From: Heterohyrax brucei
Lineage: Eukaryota; Chordata; Mammalia; Hyracoidea; Procaviidae
DNA: 64,000 bases
Reading direction: 5' to 3'
Assembly: GCA_028571685.1 (NCBI GenBank)
Contig: CM053154.1
Span: 13,672,001-13,736,000, forward strand
This document shows, one piece after another, positions 10,758-21,014 of this stretch. The notes under the pieces are model-generated. The model was not told where the DNA came from. It did no database searches and saw only the letters and a program-made list of their open reading frames with translations. The stretch's first letter is position 1. Every line of letters starts with the position of its first letter. A program made the translations under genes and the position numbers.

Positions 10758-10905
10758 CTTCTACAGAGTTTTCAACGGGCGGCTTTTCAGAAGTAGACTT
10801 CCAGCCTGTTCTTCTGAGGGGCCTCTAACCTTTGACCTTTCTCTTAGCAGCTGGTGCATTAGCTATTTGCACCACTCAGAGACTCCTGCAATAATACCTG
10901 TCAAG
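10758..10905 (-). mobile_element. Older AfroSINE, second piece (split by L1)
   Basis: 'acagagttttcaacgggc', 'cagaagtagacttccagcc', 'ttcttctgaggggcctct' and 'ttgcaccactcagagactcc' continue the element begun at 10200. The junction phrases 'ccatagagatttttaaa' and 'ctacagagttttcaa' look like the two copies of the L1 target site. Confidence 0.72.
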
Positions 10906-11639
10906 TTCAGCACACTGTCCAGCTCATAACAAGCCCTCTTTCAGTCCAATGCAGTCCCAACAATCATCCGTAAAGCACTCTTGGGCCTAAGCATGAACTT
11001 CTCAGATATCGCACAATGTCATACACACTGAAGGACTCCAAAGATCACCCATTTTCCTGTTAGCTTCCTTAGTTAGATGACAGCTTTTTTCACAGACAAG
11101 TCTGTTTGTACAAGCATGTTGGGGAAAGGCAGGCTCAAGAGAGTATTCTTCTTGCCGTTTCCACACAGAATGCTTAGAACATTTCTACCTCCAGCCAAAC
11201 CCAAAGCCTTCTGTCAGGAAAGTCAGGATTTCCCATGGGATAGCTCAGTAAGTTCTAAGAACTGCTATAATTACAAATGTATTAATAATTGTGGCTTATT
11301 CCACACCCATTCTAGCCCCTTCCCCTTCCTTTCTTCTACTAGAAAGGTAGGGAAACTAAAAATTAGTCCTCCACCCCTCACTTCCTGGTTCTCTTCTAGG
11401 AATGGCTACATGACATGATCTGGCCGATTAAATGGAAATGGACAGGCATTAGATGTTTCTGGGAAGCTTTTAGTTTCGTTCCGTTTTTGTTCTTCCTCCT
11501 TCTTTGCCTGATGTGCTAGCTGGCACTATGGTAGCCATTTTGGGGCCATGAAGGAATGGTCAAGAAAATCACAAGGAGTTTGGTTCTGACATACTAGAAC
11601 CTGTTGAATCAACACAAGCAGCAGTCTACTGGTGGCCTT
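10906..11639. other. Mostly unassigned; possible old LTR-like end
   Basis: A 113-codon plus frame (11077-11418) has no domain. From about 11510 ('gatgtgctagctggcactatgg', 'agccattttggggccatgaa') the text recalls the 3' part of an old LTR repeat, but the match is too weak to name. Confidence 0.3.
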
Positions 11640-11802
11640 GTAGCACTGGTGCTAGGGTGGGTAAGAGCTACGACTGCTAACCAAAAGGTCAGCAGTCCAA
11701 ATCCACTAACATTTCCTTGGAAAGCCTAATGGGCAGTTCTGCTCTCTCCTGTTGGGTTGCTATGATTTGGAATTGACTTGACAGTAACAGTTTTGATTTT
11801 TT
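11640..11802 (+). mobile_element. AfroSINE type A
   Basis: 'gctaccgactgctaaccaaa'-like core ('gactgctaaccaaaaggtca'), 'cagtccaaatccac', 'tttccttggaaagcctaatg', 'gttgggttgctatgatttgg' and 'attgacttgacagtaaca', with a T-rich 3' end. Confidence 0.88.
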
Positions 11803-11844
11803 GTTTTATGTGCCTAAACAATGAATTACTTAGGGGATAGACTT

Positions 11845-12270
11845 TAATAAAGAAACCCTAGAATTTAGTAGCTCAAACCCTATAGTTTCTTCTTACATAA
11901 CAATTCAGAGGTGAGAGGTCAAGGACAGGCAGGTCATCTTGCTCTGTGAGATCACCCGGGGTCCTGGGGTATCGCTGTATATGACACATTCAAGGTCAAC
12001 AGAATCATGTTTTTGTGTTCTAGCCCTCGGGAAGGGGAAAAAAGACTGAAGGACAAGCACTCTGCTTTGTAAAGGGACATGATCCAACAGCTGTGTCAGT
12101 CATTACGACTCACATTCCATTGGCCAGACCTTATCACTTGACTTTGCCTAGCTGCAAGGGAAGCTGGTAAATGTAGTCTCTAGCTGAATAAGTATGTGGA
12201 GGGAGAGGAAAAGGCCTCTGTTACTAAAAGGAAGAAGGGATGAATGGATATTGGAGGGTATTAGTTATAG
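11845..12270 (+). repeat. Ancient interspersed repeat, family uncertain
   Basis: 'tttagtagctcaaaccctat', 'tcagaggtgagaggtcaagg', 'ctcacattccattggccaga', 'gctgcaagggaagctggtaa' and 'atgtagtctctagctgaata' occur in the order of a common old mammalian repeat. I cannot give its class by eye. Confidence 0.42.
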
Positions 12271-12392
12271 CAAGTGCATTTTCTGTTTCAGCTGAATACA
12301 TTCTCTGAGGAAATACTAATCATAACAAAATAATTAGATTTACTGGACCATAGTATTTATCCAGTCCTGTTGCAAGCATTTTATGTTCACTG

Positions 12393-12606
12393 TCTCACTT
12401 ATTGGAAAACCTTGGTGGCATAGTATTTAAGTGCCATGGCTGCTTAAGTACTATAGCTGCTAACCAAAAAGGTTGGCAGTTTGAATCCATCATGTGCTCC
12501 TTGGAAACTCTATGGGGCAGTCCTACTCTGTCCTATAGGGTCGCTATGAGTTGGAATCTACTTGATGGCAATGGATTTGGTTTGGCTTGGTTGGATCTCA
12601 TTTATT
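12393..12606 (+). mobile_element. AfroSINE type A with target-site duplication
   Basis: 'aaaaccttggtggcatagta', 'gctgctaaccaaaaaggttg', 'gctccttggaaactctatgg', 'ctatagggtcgctatgagtt' and 'cttgatggcaatggatttgg'. The head segment is partly duplicated ('ccatggctgcttaagtac'). Flanks 'tctcacttatt' (12393-12403) and 'tctcatttatt' (12596-12606) are a likely target-site duplication. Confidence 0.9.
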
Positions 12607-13249
12607 CTTTATTTTGAATCACAGATAGTTTTAGAAGATAGTCATCCCAGGACCTATCTTTAGAGTTAGACTCTTCCTGGAATCAGAGAAAGGACTTACA
12701 GATGTCCATTATGACCTAAGCTCCTTAGGAATGCTCCTGGGTGTTGTGAACTGGAGACCAAGGGTAAAGTTACTTCAGGACTGGTTTAATTACAATGTCG
12801 TGCTAGTCACAAAAACATAATTCTCTTTCGTAGACAGTTTATGCCAGAGATCTAGAAGGGTTCACACCAGGACAGGAGTGCTGGGCTTTCTGAAGGCGTT
12901 CTGATTAAATTGGGGATCTCTGAAAGAGCAGACTAACTCAGTGGTCAGGCAAAGGGGGGTTCTTGGAGTTCAGGTGTCTCTGCAGAAAGGCTGTTGCATT
13001 AAAGACACCTACTGTGTGCCCAGCACTCTGTCAATGACTCTGGCCAAGTTTTACAATCCCATCGGACAGTCAAGAGCTACCAATGAAAACTACAAGTGGA
13101 AATCCAACAGAGTCCAGCTGATCATTGGGATCTGAGAGACACAAAGGCAACAGAAGAGTGCCAATCATTCTCTGCTTGCCGCTGTCAAGACTCATCCTCT
13201 TCCCGTCATTGCTCTCTCTGTCCCGGACAGCATGACCCTTGCTGCATAA
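12607..13249. other. No recognised feature
   Basis: About 640 bp of mixed sequence. A faint MIR-like phrase is seen near 12990-13060 ('cctactgtgtgcccagcac'), but not enough to delimit an element. Confidence 0.35.
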
Positions 13250-13555
13250 TCAGAGCACCTGTCTTGGCTGGTGTCCATTAGAGTTTAGCCAATGGGATGC
13301 TTTGGCAGGAAATCAGAGGGTGGGAGGAGACAGACACTGGGAGTCTTCTACTTCCTCTGTGTTGGTGCTGTATCCCTAGACCGGCTGGTTTTCATCAAGG
13401 CTGCAGTCTCCTGGGGCCCCTTTTCTTTGGTCCCAGGTCTCACTCTGCCTCACTAACACTGCTTCCTCTTCCTGTCCCTTCAGGCTTAGGAGTCGTGATA
13501 GCTTTTCAGTTTTGCTAGTCTCTGGGTATGTCAGTATCCTTACTAGTTCCCTTAA
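13250..13555 (+). repeat. Ancient interspersed repeat, family uncertain
   Basis: 'aatgggatgctttggcagg', 'aaatcagagggtgggaggag', 'cttcaggcttaggagtcgtg' and 'ttgctagtctctgggtat', then 'agttcccttaacc', match a repeat text I have seen in several mammals. I cannot assign a class. Confidence 0.4.
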
Positions 13556-13565
13556 CCGTGATTAT

Positions 13566-13612
13566 GGTTGGTGTTAGCTGTGCCAGTGCCCAACTCATGG
13601 TGACCCTGTGCG
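13566..13612 (-). mobile_element. Short AfroSINE 3' fragment
   Basis: 'gttagctgtgccagtgcc' then 'aactcatggtgaccctgtgc' resembles the reversed tail of a long SINE ('actcatggcgacccc'). Only about 45 bp remains. Confidence 0.45.
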
Positions 13613-13844
13613 CAGTCGTGACCGGTCAGATATCTGTGATGGTGTAAGCAAAGACATATGTGGGTCTCTGAGAGGTGGTTAAGGTGAGGAGAGCAAAAGT
13701 GTGAAGGTGAGATAGCATAGTACCTCTCAGCAGGACTGGCTACCTGGCTGGCAGGGCCCAGTGCAACATGAAAATGCAGGGACTCTTACTAAAAAATTAT
13801 TAAGAATTTCAAGACTGTGGCAGCCCAGCATTGAATCAAGCCTG

Positions 13845-13892
13845 GCACCCTTCTAAAGAAGTCTCTAGGCACCTTTCTAAAGAAGTCTCTAG
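13845..13892. repeat. 24-bp tandem duplication
   Basis: Two adjacent 24-bp units (13845-13868 and 13869-13892), each built on 'ttctaaagaagtctctag', differ at one base. The second unit runs into the head of the next SINE, so the duplication may have formed when that SINE inserted or later by slippage. Confidence 0.85.
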
Positions 13893-14090
13893 GTGGCACA
13901 AAGGGTTACAGGCTTGGCTACTAACCAAACAGTTGGCAGTTAGGATCTACCCAGAGGTACCTTGGAAGCAAGTTCTGGCAATCGACTTCTGAAAGAGTAC
14001 AGCCATTGGAAACTGTGTGGAGCACAGTTCTTCTCTGCAACACACAGGGTGGCCATGAGTGGGAACTGACTTGATGGCAGCTTGTTTGCT
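13880..14090 (+). mobile_element. AfroSINE type C
   Basis: 'agtctctaggtggcacaaag', 'ggctactaaccaaacagttg', 'agaggtaccttggaagcaag', 'ggcaatcgacttctgaaaga', 'caacacacagggtggccatg' and 'gaactgacttgatggcagc' follow the type-C order over full length. Confidence 0.88.
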
Positions 14091-15591
14091 TTTACTTTTG
14101 GGCTCTGGGTCTCTTTAAGCACAGGACTCTGTGTGATAGATTTGGTCACACCTATGCCTGTCTGGCTCCAAGTCACCAGGACGAGGCCCCACCATCCTCC
14201 AGGTAGACGGGAAGGTAGCAAGAGTGAGAGCTCTGAGTTATGAGATTTGGGTTCTTGTTTGAACACTGCTGGCTGCTGAGGGTTTGGCTAATGCATCAGG
14301 TTCTGGATTTGGCTGACCCTTGTAACACAAGCAGGACCCAGTGAGATTCAATTAAATTCAGTGTATGGTGCTTAGTAGCCTTTGATTAATTACAGTTCTC
14401 TTTCCTTTTATAGATTTATCCTTTCTTGGCTAACATTGGTCCTTTGGTGAAATCTGTGAGAGCTGGAACCTGACAGGATTGCCTTGTTTTTCCGGGTCTT
14501 GCAACTTTCATGCATCTCACAGGGTGCAGCTTACTACTTTTCTAGCACTCTGGTAGTGGAAAATATTTATATTTTCTGTCTCTGACAGGTTTCCACCTTA
14601 CACAGTTTCCTGCTGTTGCAGGTTTTACAGTAGATTGTGTCTATCTGAAGCCCACAGAGAACATAACAGTTTCTAGGGTAGGGCCAGACCAGAATTTGAT
14701 TCTGGGTGACGTCCACGGGCCCATCACCTCCTCCAAGGTGGGCCAGAGCTCTGGAGGTCGGGGAGGGGAGTACCAGTAGAAGGAAAAACTTGCATCATTT
14801 TCTCTGTCACGTGCATCTCCTCCCCTGCCTTTCTAATTTCCAGAAGAGATGAGCTGAAAATCCCAATCCGCCTCCCATAGAGTACTGGTATTGCGTGCAT
14901 TGGGTGGTAGCTTTGTGAAATTGTGTTCCCCATCTGGGATGGGGTCCTTGGTCTCCCAGCAGACTGAGAGCAAGCACCCATGATCCCAGGAAGGTGGCAG
15001 GGGCTCCAGGCTGCTCCAGAGCACCTGGCATGGGATTTGTATAATGTGCACCTGTTAGGTGGTAATTTGGAGTATGCAATGTCAGCCAGCAAAACCTGCT
15101 TGCTGGGAAGCCGCACCCGCTGTCCCCTGGAGGGGAGCAGAGCCCCTGGTCTGGGGAAGCCCAGGAGCAGCCGGCCTGAGTGATACAGGTGGTCAGGGTC
15201 CTGCGCAGAGGCTTGAGCATCCTGTCGTGAATCTGTCCTGTTGGTTTCACTTGAAGGGTTTGTTTTGCTTTTTGTTTTTAATGAAAATGATGGCTTTCTG
15301 CCCTAATTAAGGAACATGCTATTTCATTATTCTTAAATGGCATTCTGGAGGCTGCTATATGTTCCCCATCCAGGTAAGTGAAGCAGAAGAAGGGATAGTC
15401 AGCCATCAGTGGTTTTGGCCACTGGATACCAACACACAAACAGTTGAATCACACGCTCAATGTTGAACTTGGCAATGGAGTGCAACCTCAGCCTCGCACT
15501 GCGATCAGAACAGTGAGTGTTTCAGGCAACCTAAGAAATGTGTTGATTAGAAGCATGGTAAAAATAATTAGGGGATGCCGCAGCTGGTTTT
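14091..15591. other. Repeat-poor, unassigned 1.5 kb
   Basis: No SINE, LINE or LTR signature is recognised. Overlapping frames of up to 147 codons lie on the minus strand at 14724-15250, in the most GC-rich part. They lack domains, share no conserved feature with known proteins, and overlap each other in different frames, so I do not call an exon. Confidence 0.45.
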
Positions 15592-15619
15592 CTTTCTTTC
15601 TTTCTTTTTTTTTTTTTAA
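15592..15619. repeat. Pyrimidine tract, (TTTC)n then poly(T)
   Basis: Several 'tttc' units run into about 14 T residues. This is a simple low-complexity tract. Confidence 0.85.
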
Positions 15620-16540
15620 CAAGACAGTGTGAAGAAGACTCCAAAAGGGATTAAAAACCTATTCCTATCTGAATCCATCCTGGCAGACAGTCTCTTTCTC
15701 ATCTCTGATAGCTGTTTCTGGCACCATGGTTCACTCTGGTGTCATTGGTCCTGAAGCCTGCCAGTGGCTTCAGAAGTGCAGGCTCTGCACGCACAGAGGG
15801 AGTCAGTTAGATGATTTGACAGGGCTCCTGTGCCCATAAATGGAGGCAGACCAAGAGGTCATTTCTTTTGGCTCAAATACACAAACAAATCCAAATGGCC
15901 AGATAATCGTCTCTCCTTCCTCTTCCCCCAGCTGCCGCCCCAGGGAATATACAATCATCAGCCTACATTTTGAACTTCTTCTTGGTCAACAGAAGTCAAC
16001 TGTCCTCTCCAGCCGGGCCTAGAGTCCTCCGCTGGGCTGATTAAGGTCGCTGGCTGCTATTTAAATGCCAAGGCAGAGACTCCGCATTTACCGGAGATAA
16101 AATGTTGAGGTAAAGACTTGACATTTATTTTCAAAGTGGGAGGCCATCTTCCCATCAGCTGGTTAGACATTACTCTTTTGAGACCAAATGATTCATGTTA
16201 GCAAATAAATATAAATTGGCTTATTAGATCAGCAGGCTGTCAAGACCTCTGTTTGCTAGGCTTTTACTGAAAAGATGGGTTCCAATTTTTTACAGCAGTT
16301 GTCAGTCCTGTGATAGCCTTTCAGAATGCAATCAGGCCATGCCGTAGCCTTGCAGATCTGATACATGAAGTTTGTCATGTATCTCCAGATGCTAAAGTCT
16401 GAGGTAGGATGATAAACAAGGTTGGTAATAAAATGTTGAATGACGCACGTCAGTAATGGACTCAAATCCAGGGGATAGCAATAAGAATCTCTATTGAATA
16501 GTACGTCACCAGTTCTTACCCTGGCAAGGCTCAGGTTGAG
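15620..16540. other. Repeat-poor, unassigned; AT-rich end
   Basis: No family is recognised. The part at 16040-16250 has a mildly conserved-element look ('gctgctatttaaatgccaag', 'aaatgattcatgttagcaaa'), but this rests on composition only. Confidence 0.4.
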
Positions 16541-16885
16541 AGGAAATGGCGGTTCAGTGGTAAGTTCTCATCTTCCATGTGTGGTACTTGGGTTCAACCC
16601 CCAGCCAGGACACTTCATGTGCAACCATCACCTGTCTCTCAGTAGAGGCCTGCACGTTCCTATGATGCACAACCAGCTTCAGGAGAGCTTTCAGACTAGC
16701 ACAGACCAGGCAGAAAGGCCTGGTGATGTGCTTTTGAAAGTCAGCCAGTGAGAACTCTGTGGATTACACAATCTTATTTGCAATTGATCGTGGAATGGTG
16801 CAAAACTGGGCAGCACCTCGTTCTACCCTTGTATAAGGGGTTGCCATGAGCCGGGCACAGCTCAAGGGCAGCTAACAGCAAGGTT
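16541..16885 (+). mobile_element. Type G SINE with tRNA-Gly-like head
   Basis: The first 70 bp resemble a glycine tRNA: 'ggcggttcagtggtaagttc' (A-box region) and 'gggttcaacccccagcc' (B-box region). The body has 'agtagaggcctgcacgttcc', 'agaccaggcagaaaggcctg', 'tttgaaagtcagccagtgag', and the tail 'gttgccatgagccgggcaca' then 'gcagctaacagcaa'. About 345 bp, near full length. The tRNA fold is not maintained, so it is not a tRNA gene. Confidence 0.88.
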
Positions 16886-17112
16886 CAGGTTATGGCTCTT
16901 TGCTAGAAGTTCTGGAGGACTGTTTGGGTGAGTTAGCACAAAAGCAGTCTAGTGCTTGATCTGGGGGGTCATATACAGGGCTGTGTTCTTGCTCTGCTTC
17001 TAGTGGCTGGGTTCTGTTCCACTCAATCTCCATGGTTTCGTGTGGCCAAAGCATTTTCCTTCTCACTCTGCTTGGCAGTATTTGTGCCACTTGTCCTTTT
17101 TCATCTACCCTA

Positions 17113-17320
17113 TCCACTTAAGGAAACCCTGGTGACATAGTGGTTAAGTGCTACATCTGCTAACCAAAAGGTTGGCAGTTTGAATCTCCCAGGTGCTCCT
17201 TGGAAACTCTATGGAACAGTTCTACTCTGTTCTATAGGGTCACTATTCTGTCCTGTAGAATCAACTCGACAGCACTGCGTTTGATTTTTCTTTTTTCTTT
17301 TTTTGGTTTTGTCCACTTAA
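17113..17320 (+). mobile_element. AfroSINE type A with target-site duplication
   Basis: 'aaaccctggtgacatagtgg', 'tctgctaaccaaaaggttgg', 'gctccttggaaactctatgg', then a partly doubled 'gttctatagggtcactattc' and 'atcaactcgacagcactg', with a long T-rich 3' end. Flanks 'tccacttaa' at 17113-17121 and 17312-17320 are identical. Confidence 0.92.
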
Positions 17321-17552
17321 TGGAGTTAATAGTGCATAATCAGGGTTGGAGAGACAGTGGTCAGAGATGGCAGAAGGTTACTGTTATGCCATAAATCTCA
17401 GGGAGTAACTTCTGGGAAGAACTGACTACATCTGAAAACAAATCCCAGGCCTCAGGAGACTATCTCCCAAAATAGAAAACCAGCAATATGGGACTCATAG
17501 CCAAGCCAAGCCAAGTGGAAAACCTATATGCCATAAATGTTGACATTAAAAA

Positions 17553-17757
17553 CTCAAAAAGCCTGTCATCACTGAGTCAATCCAGACTCATAGCAACCCT
17601 ATAGGACAAAGCAGAGCCTCCCCACAGGATTTCCAAGTCTATAATCTTTATGAAAATAGACTGCCACATCCTTCTCATGTGGAGTGGATGGTGGGTTCTA
17701 ATCGTTGATCTTTTGGCCAGCAGCTGAACGCTTAAGCACTGTGTCACTAGGGCTCTC
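17553..17757 (-). mobile_element. AfroSINE type B
   Basis: 'actgagtcaatccagactca', 'gcaaccctataggacaaagc', 'tataatctttatgaaaatag', 'gactgccacatccttctc', 'atcttttggccagcagct' and 'cactgtgtcactagggctc', the full type-B order reversed. Confidence 0.88.
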
Positions 17758-18279
17758 GTAAATAGTTATATTCATGAAGGCAAATGATAGAGGGCATATA
17801 TTTGAAGAAATAATGTTTAGATATTAAATGTGCATAAGAATAGGAAAGGAAAATTATTTATACAAAGCAAGAGGTGAAATATTAGACAAACAGAAAAGAC
17901 GTTCGCATAAGAAAAAATATGGAAACAGATAAAGCCAAAAATACACTTAAAAGTGATAGTATAATCATTTAAGATTTGCTGCTGATACTGCTAAAAAGTT
18001 GTCCCTAGATGTGGAAAAGAGGCCTGAGAAAACGATCCCAGAATGCAAAAAAAAAAAAAAAAAAAAGATCAAAGAAAGGAAGTCAATCAGAGGGATAATA
18101 ATTGATACAGAGTAAGATTTACATACCCATAATTTATGTCTAGGTGGAGTTACTGAAGAAAAGAAAAATATTCAAAGACATGATAGAAAAAAAACAATTT
18201 TTCCAAATTGCAGAAAGACCTGAATTTGGATTGAAAGAGTAAACAGTATGTAACCAAAACAAACAAAAAAGCTAAACTA
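17758..18279 (+). mobile_element. Probable HAL1/L1-like LINE fragment (part 1)
   Basis: A-rich plus-strand text including 'catatatttgaagaaataat', 'catgatagaaaaaaaacaat' and 'ccaaattgcagaaagacctg' resembles ORF1-region sequence of L1-derived elements. It contains an A19 run near 18048-18066. Family is tentative. It appears interrupted by the SINE at 18280. Confidence 0.45.
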
Positions 18280-18397
18280 GTGGCTTCTGAGTCCATTCTG
18301 ACATACAGAGACCCTATAGGGTTTCCAAGGAGTGGCTGATGGATTCGAACTGGCGACCTTTTGATTGGCAGCCAAGCTCTTAACCACTATGCCATTA
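18280..18397 (-). mobile_element. AfroSINE type A, partial
   Basis: 'gtggcttctgagtccattct', 'gaccctatagggtttccaag', 'gattcgaactggcgaccttt' and 'gctcttaaccactatgccat'. Part of the body is deleted. It sits inside the LINE-like sequence on both flanks. Confidence 0.85.
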
Positions 18398-18570
18398 AAA
18401 GTGATCAAGACCTGGATAAATAGCCGTGTCTTGAATCTTAGAATCATTCTGGTTACCTGGAACAGAAGAAAAATATCAGGCTGACTTAGGGTTTTTTTGA
18501 ATGTTAGATTCCCTAAGACAATGGAGCAACTTTCAAGAAAGTTTGAGACTAAAAAATGCTGTGATGCAAT
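18398..18570 (+). mobile_element. Probable HAL1/L1-like LINE fragment (part 2)
   Basis: 'cttagaatcattctggttac', 'tggaacagaagaaaaatatc', 'ctaagacaatggagcaac' and 'tgctgtgatgcaataattc' continue the LINE-like text after the SINE. Confidence 0.42.
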
Positions 18571-19479
18571 AATTCAATAATTAGCCGTAGTGTGTAATTT
18601 CTGTGCCCTTATCCCTGTTCCCTCAGGCCAGGTGCAATTTCAACTGTATGATAGTTGCGATGGCAGTTCCCAGTCATGCTGCCTCCTTTCTACCTCAAGC
18701 CAGTTTTGGAAATTTTCTGCCATAGGGCATTTTTCTAGGTTGTGGAAGCCACAAGTAAAAGGAGTTAATTCGTGGGGGTTCTTTTGACCAACAAAAGACA
18801 AAGTCAGCGGTTGAATGCCATGGTTTTCCATCCTTCAGTGGGACAATTTTATTCCTTAGATGTCCCCAGTGGCAATTAGTCCTACTTTCCCACAGTGGTA
18901 ACTAGGTCAGTCATATACCTGTTATTGATTTCTCCATCTTCCCTGTGTCAATCCCCTTGCTTCCTCACTGATGTTTCTGGGGACAGGTCCAAAAGAAACC
19001 ACCTGTATCCAAATCCTGTCTCAGGCTCTGTTTTGAATAGACACTCCTGTCCAAACTGTTATTTTAAGATGAAGGACATGGAAAGACATTCTCAGATATT
19101 CAAGGACTCATTAATGTACATCTATGTGCTCATTTTAATAAAATTACCCGAACACATACTGTAGTCAAATGAGAGACAAACAAAAACAACAAAAAGATCT
19201 TGTGAAGACTAAATGGGTGTGAAATTAAAACAAATTCAGCAATATGCATAGAAACCAATTTAGCACAAAATTATCCAAATGACTGTAGCAAATAAAATTT
19301 TAAAGTGGTGATTATAACTCTTAAAAATAAAAGAGAAGGTAACATGACACAATAATAAGCAATAATTCTTCTTTCTTGATATTGATTAGCCAAGATACAT
19401 AGAACAAAGTACAGATTTTAAAACTGTAACTATATCATTAAGATTAAAAGCAGTCTTATTCTCTCTGCCTAGGTTCCCA
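18571..19479. other. Mostly unassigned; old LTR-like phrase
   Basis: Around 18895-19040, 'aaaccacctgtatccaaatc' and 'ctgtctcaggctctgttttg' recall the 3' end of an old mammalian LTR-like repeat. The rest, including AT-rich 19150-19450, is unassigned. Confidence 0.35.
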
Positions 19480-19790
19480 AGTCTCAGAGAGCATCACCTT
19501 CCCAATTTAGTTAGTATTTTTTTGGAAACATTAAATACATATTCTCACAGTCTGCCCCTTCTCTCCCCTTTTTTAAAATACAAATAGCAAACTAAAGAAC
19601 TTTGCTTTCTTTCCCTACAAGTACGTTTTAGAAATCACTCCACATCTTTCTTTCTACAGCTGTAGAGTATTCCTTTGAAGGAATGATGTTGTTTCCTCAT
19701 CTTTTATTACAGATCTTCAGCTTGTTTCTAATATGTTGCTATTTTAACAATATTCAATGAATAATATTAGCAAAGGTATGGAATTATCTG
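19480..19790 (-). mobile_element. L1M 3'-region fragment
   Basis: 'cacatctttctttctacagc', 'tgtagagtattcctttgaag', 'cagcttgtttctaatatg' and 'atattcaatgaataatatta' match the reverse of the old L1 3' sequence ('agctgcatagtattcc...gttgtttcc'). Confidence 0.55.
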
Positions 19791-20162
19791 TTCTCTTCCC
19801 CATTGAAACTCTCTCTTCCCTTGGTACTGTGCTTTCTTGAATTTCCAGCTATTTCTGTGGTTGCATCTTCTTAGTTTCCTTTTTCAACTACTCTTCTTTT
19901 ATCTCGATGTCTGAAAGTTAGAGAGTTACTTAAGGCTTGGTTTTCTGGGATTTCGCTTTTGCCTCTCTATCTTGTAGATATTCCCATCCATTCCAGGGTT
20001 TCAAAACCATCTATGTAGCAGAATTCTATCTGCAAACAAACCTCATCGCTGAAATTTTATCATACTCTCCCTGCAATCTTAACATACCCTAAACTGGACT
20101 CTTTAGATTTCCCTTCAAACTAATTCTTCTCAAAGTCCTTCCCAAATCAGGGTTTACTATCA
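19791..20162. other. No recognised feature
   Basis: About 370 bp of pyrimidine-rich sequence with no family assigned. Confidence 0.4.
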
Positions 20163-20606
20163 TATGAAGAAGAATGAGGCATCAGGATTGGAGGAAGACT
20201 CACTGAAAACCTACATCATGTGGATGACACAACCCTGCTTGCTGGAAGTGAAGAGGAACTTAAACAGTTACTGATGAAGATCAAAGAACATAGCCTTCAG
20301 TATGGGTTGCACCTCAAAATCAAGAAAACAGAAATCCTCACAACTGGACCGGTAAGCAACATCTTGATAATTGGAGAATGGATTAAGGTTGTCAAAGATT
20401 TCATTTTACTCGGTTTCACAATCAACGCCCACGGAAACAGCAGTCAAGAAATCAAAAGATGTATTGCATTGGGAAAGCCTGCTGCAAAGGACCTCTTTAA
20501 AGTGTTGGAAAGTAAAGATGTTACTTTGAAGACTAAGGAGTGGCTGACCCAAGACATTGATACTTTCAGTTGTGTCATATGTAGGCAAAAGCTTCATGAT
20601 GAATAA
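20163..20606 (+). pseudogene. Broken RTE reverse-transcriptase fragment
   Basis: In one frame the translation reads Y-E-E-E, a stop (tga, 20175-20177), then 'GIRIGGRLTENLHHVDDTT' and 'LLAGSEEELKQLLMKIKEH'. The aspartate pair of the RT active site is present, but the preceding residues are HV where RTE elements usually have YA. Downstream are the 'GLHLKIKKTEIL' and 'FILLGFTINAHG' blocks. The frame ends at taa (20604-20606). The family then continues in another frame from about 20611 and meets a tag stop at 20638-20640. This is not a functional gene: only the last part of the RT is present, with at least two stops and a frameshift. Confidence 0.88.
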
Positions 20607-21014
20607 GGAAGACAGAAGAATTGATGCCCTTGAATTGTAGTGTTGGAGAAGAATATTGAATGTACCATGGACCACCCTCAAATAACAAATTTGTTCTGGA
20701 TGAAGTACAGTCAGAGTGCTACTTGGAAGCACAGATGGCAAGACTACATCTCGCATACTTTGGACCGTGTTGTCAGGAGGGATCAGTCCCTGGAGAAGGA
20801 CGTCATGCTTGGTAGAGTGGAGGGTCAGCAAAAAAGAGAAAGACCCTCCACAAGATGGACTGACACAGTGGCTGTAACAACGGGCTTCAGCATAAAAATG
20901 ATTGTGGGTGTGGGGCAGGACTGGGTCGTGGTTTGTTTTGTTGCGCATAGTGTCCTGCATAGGGTCACTTTGAGTCAGAACCAGCTTGACAGCATCTAAC
21001 AACAACAACAACAT
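20163..21014 (+). mobile_element. RTE/BovB-class LINE, 5'-truncated 3' end
   Basis: This contains the C-terminal part of the reverse transcriptase frame, the downstream 'DRRIDALEL...CWRRILNVPWTT' block in another frame, the 'SLEKDVMLG' region and the terminal 'gagtcagaaccagcttgaca' then (aac)n at about 20996-21014. The layout matches RTE/BovB elements known in Afrotheria. It was truncated on arrival or later and carries several disabling changes. Its last 60 bp resemble the tail of the SINEs in this window. Confidence 0.9.

Noticed and set aside
15080-15190. Possible CpG island or promoter
   Set aside because: GC content rises, but there are few CpGs and no extended island or TATA/initiator arrangement.
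14724-15250. Open frames up to 147 codons on the minus strand
   Set aside because: They lie in a GC-rich patch, overlap one another in different frames, have no domain, and show no splice or initiation context that I can support.
16544-16615. Possible tRNA-Gly gene
   Set aside because: The head resembles tRNA-Gly, but the stems are not kept and the sequence continues into a SINE body. It is a tRNA-derived SINE head.
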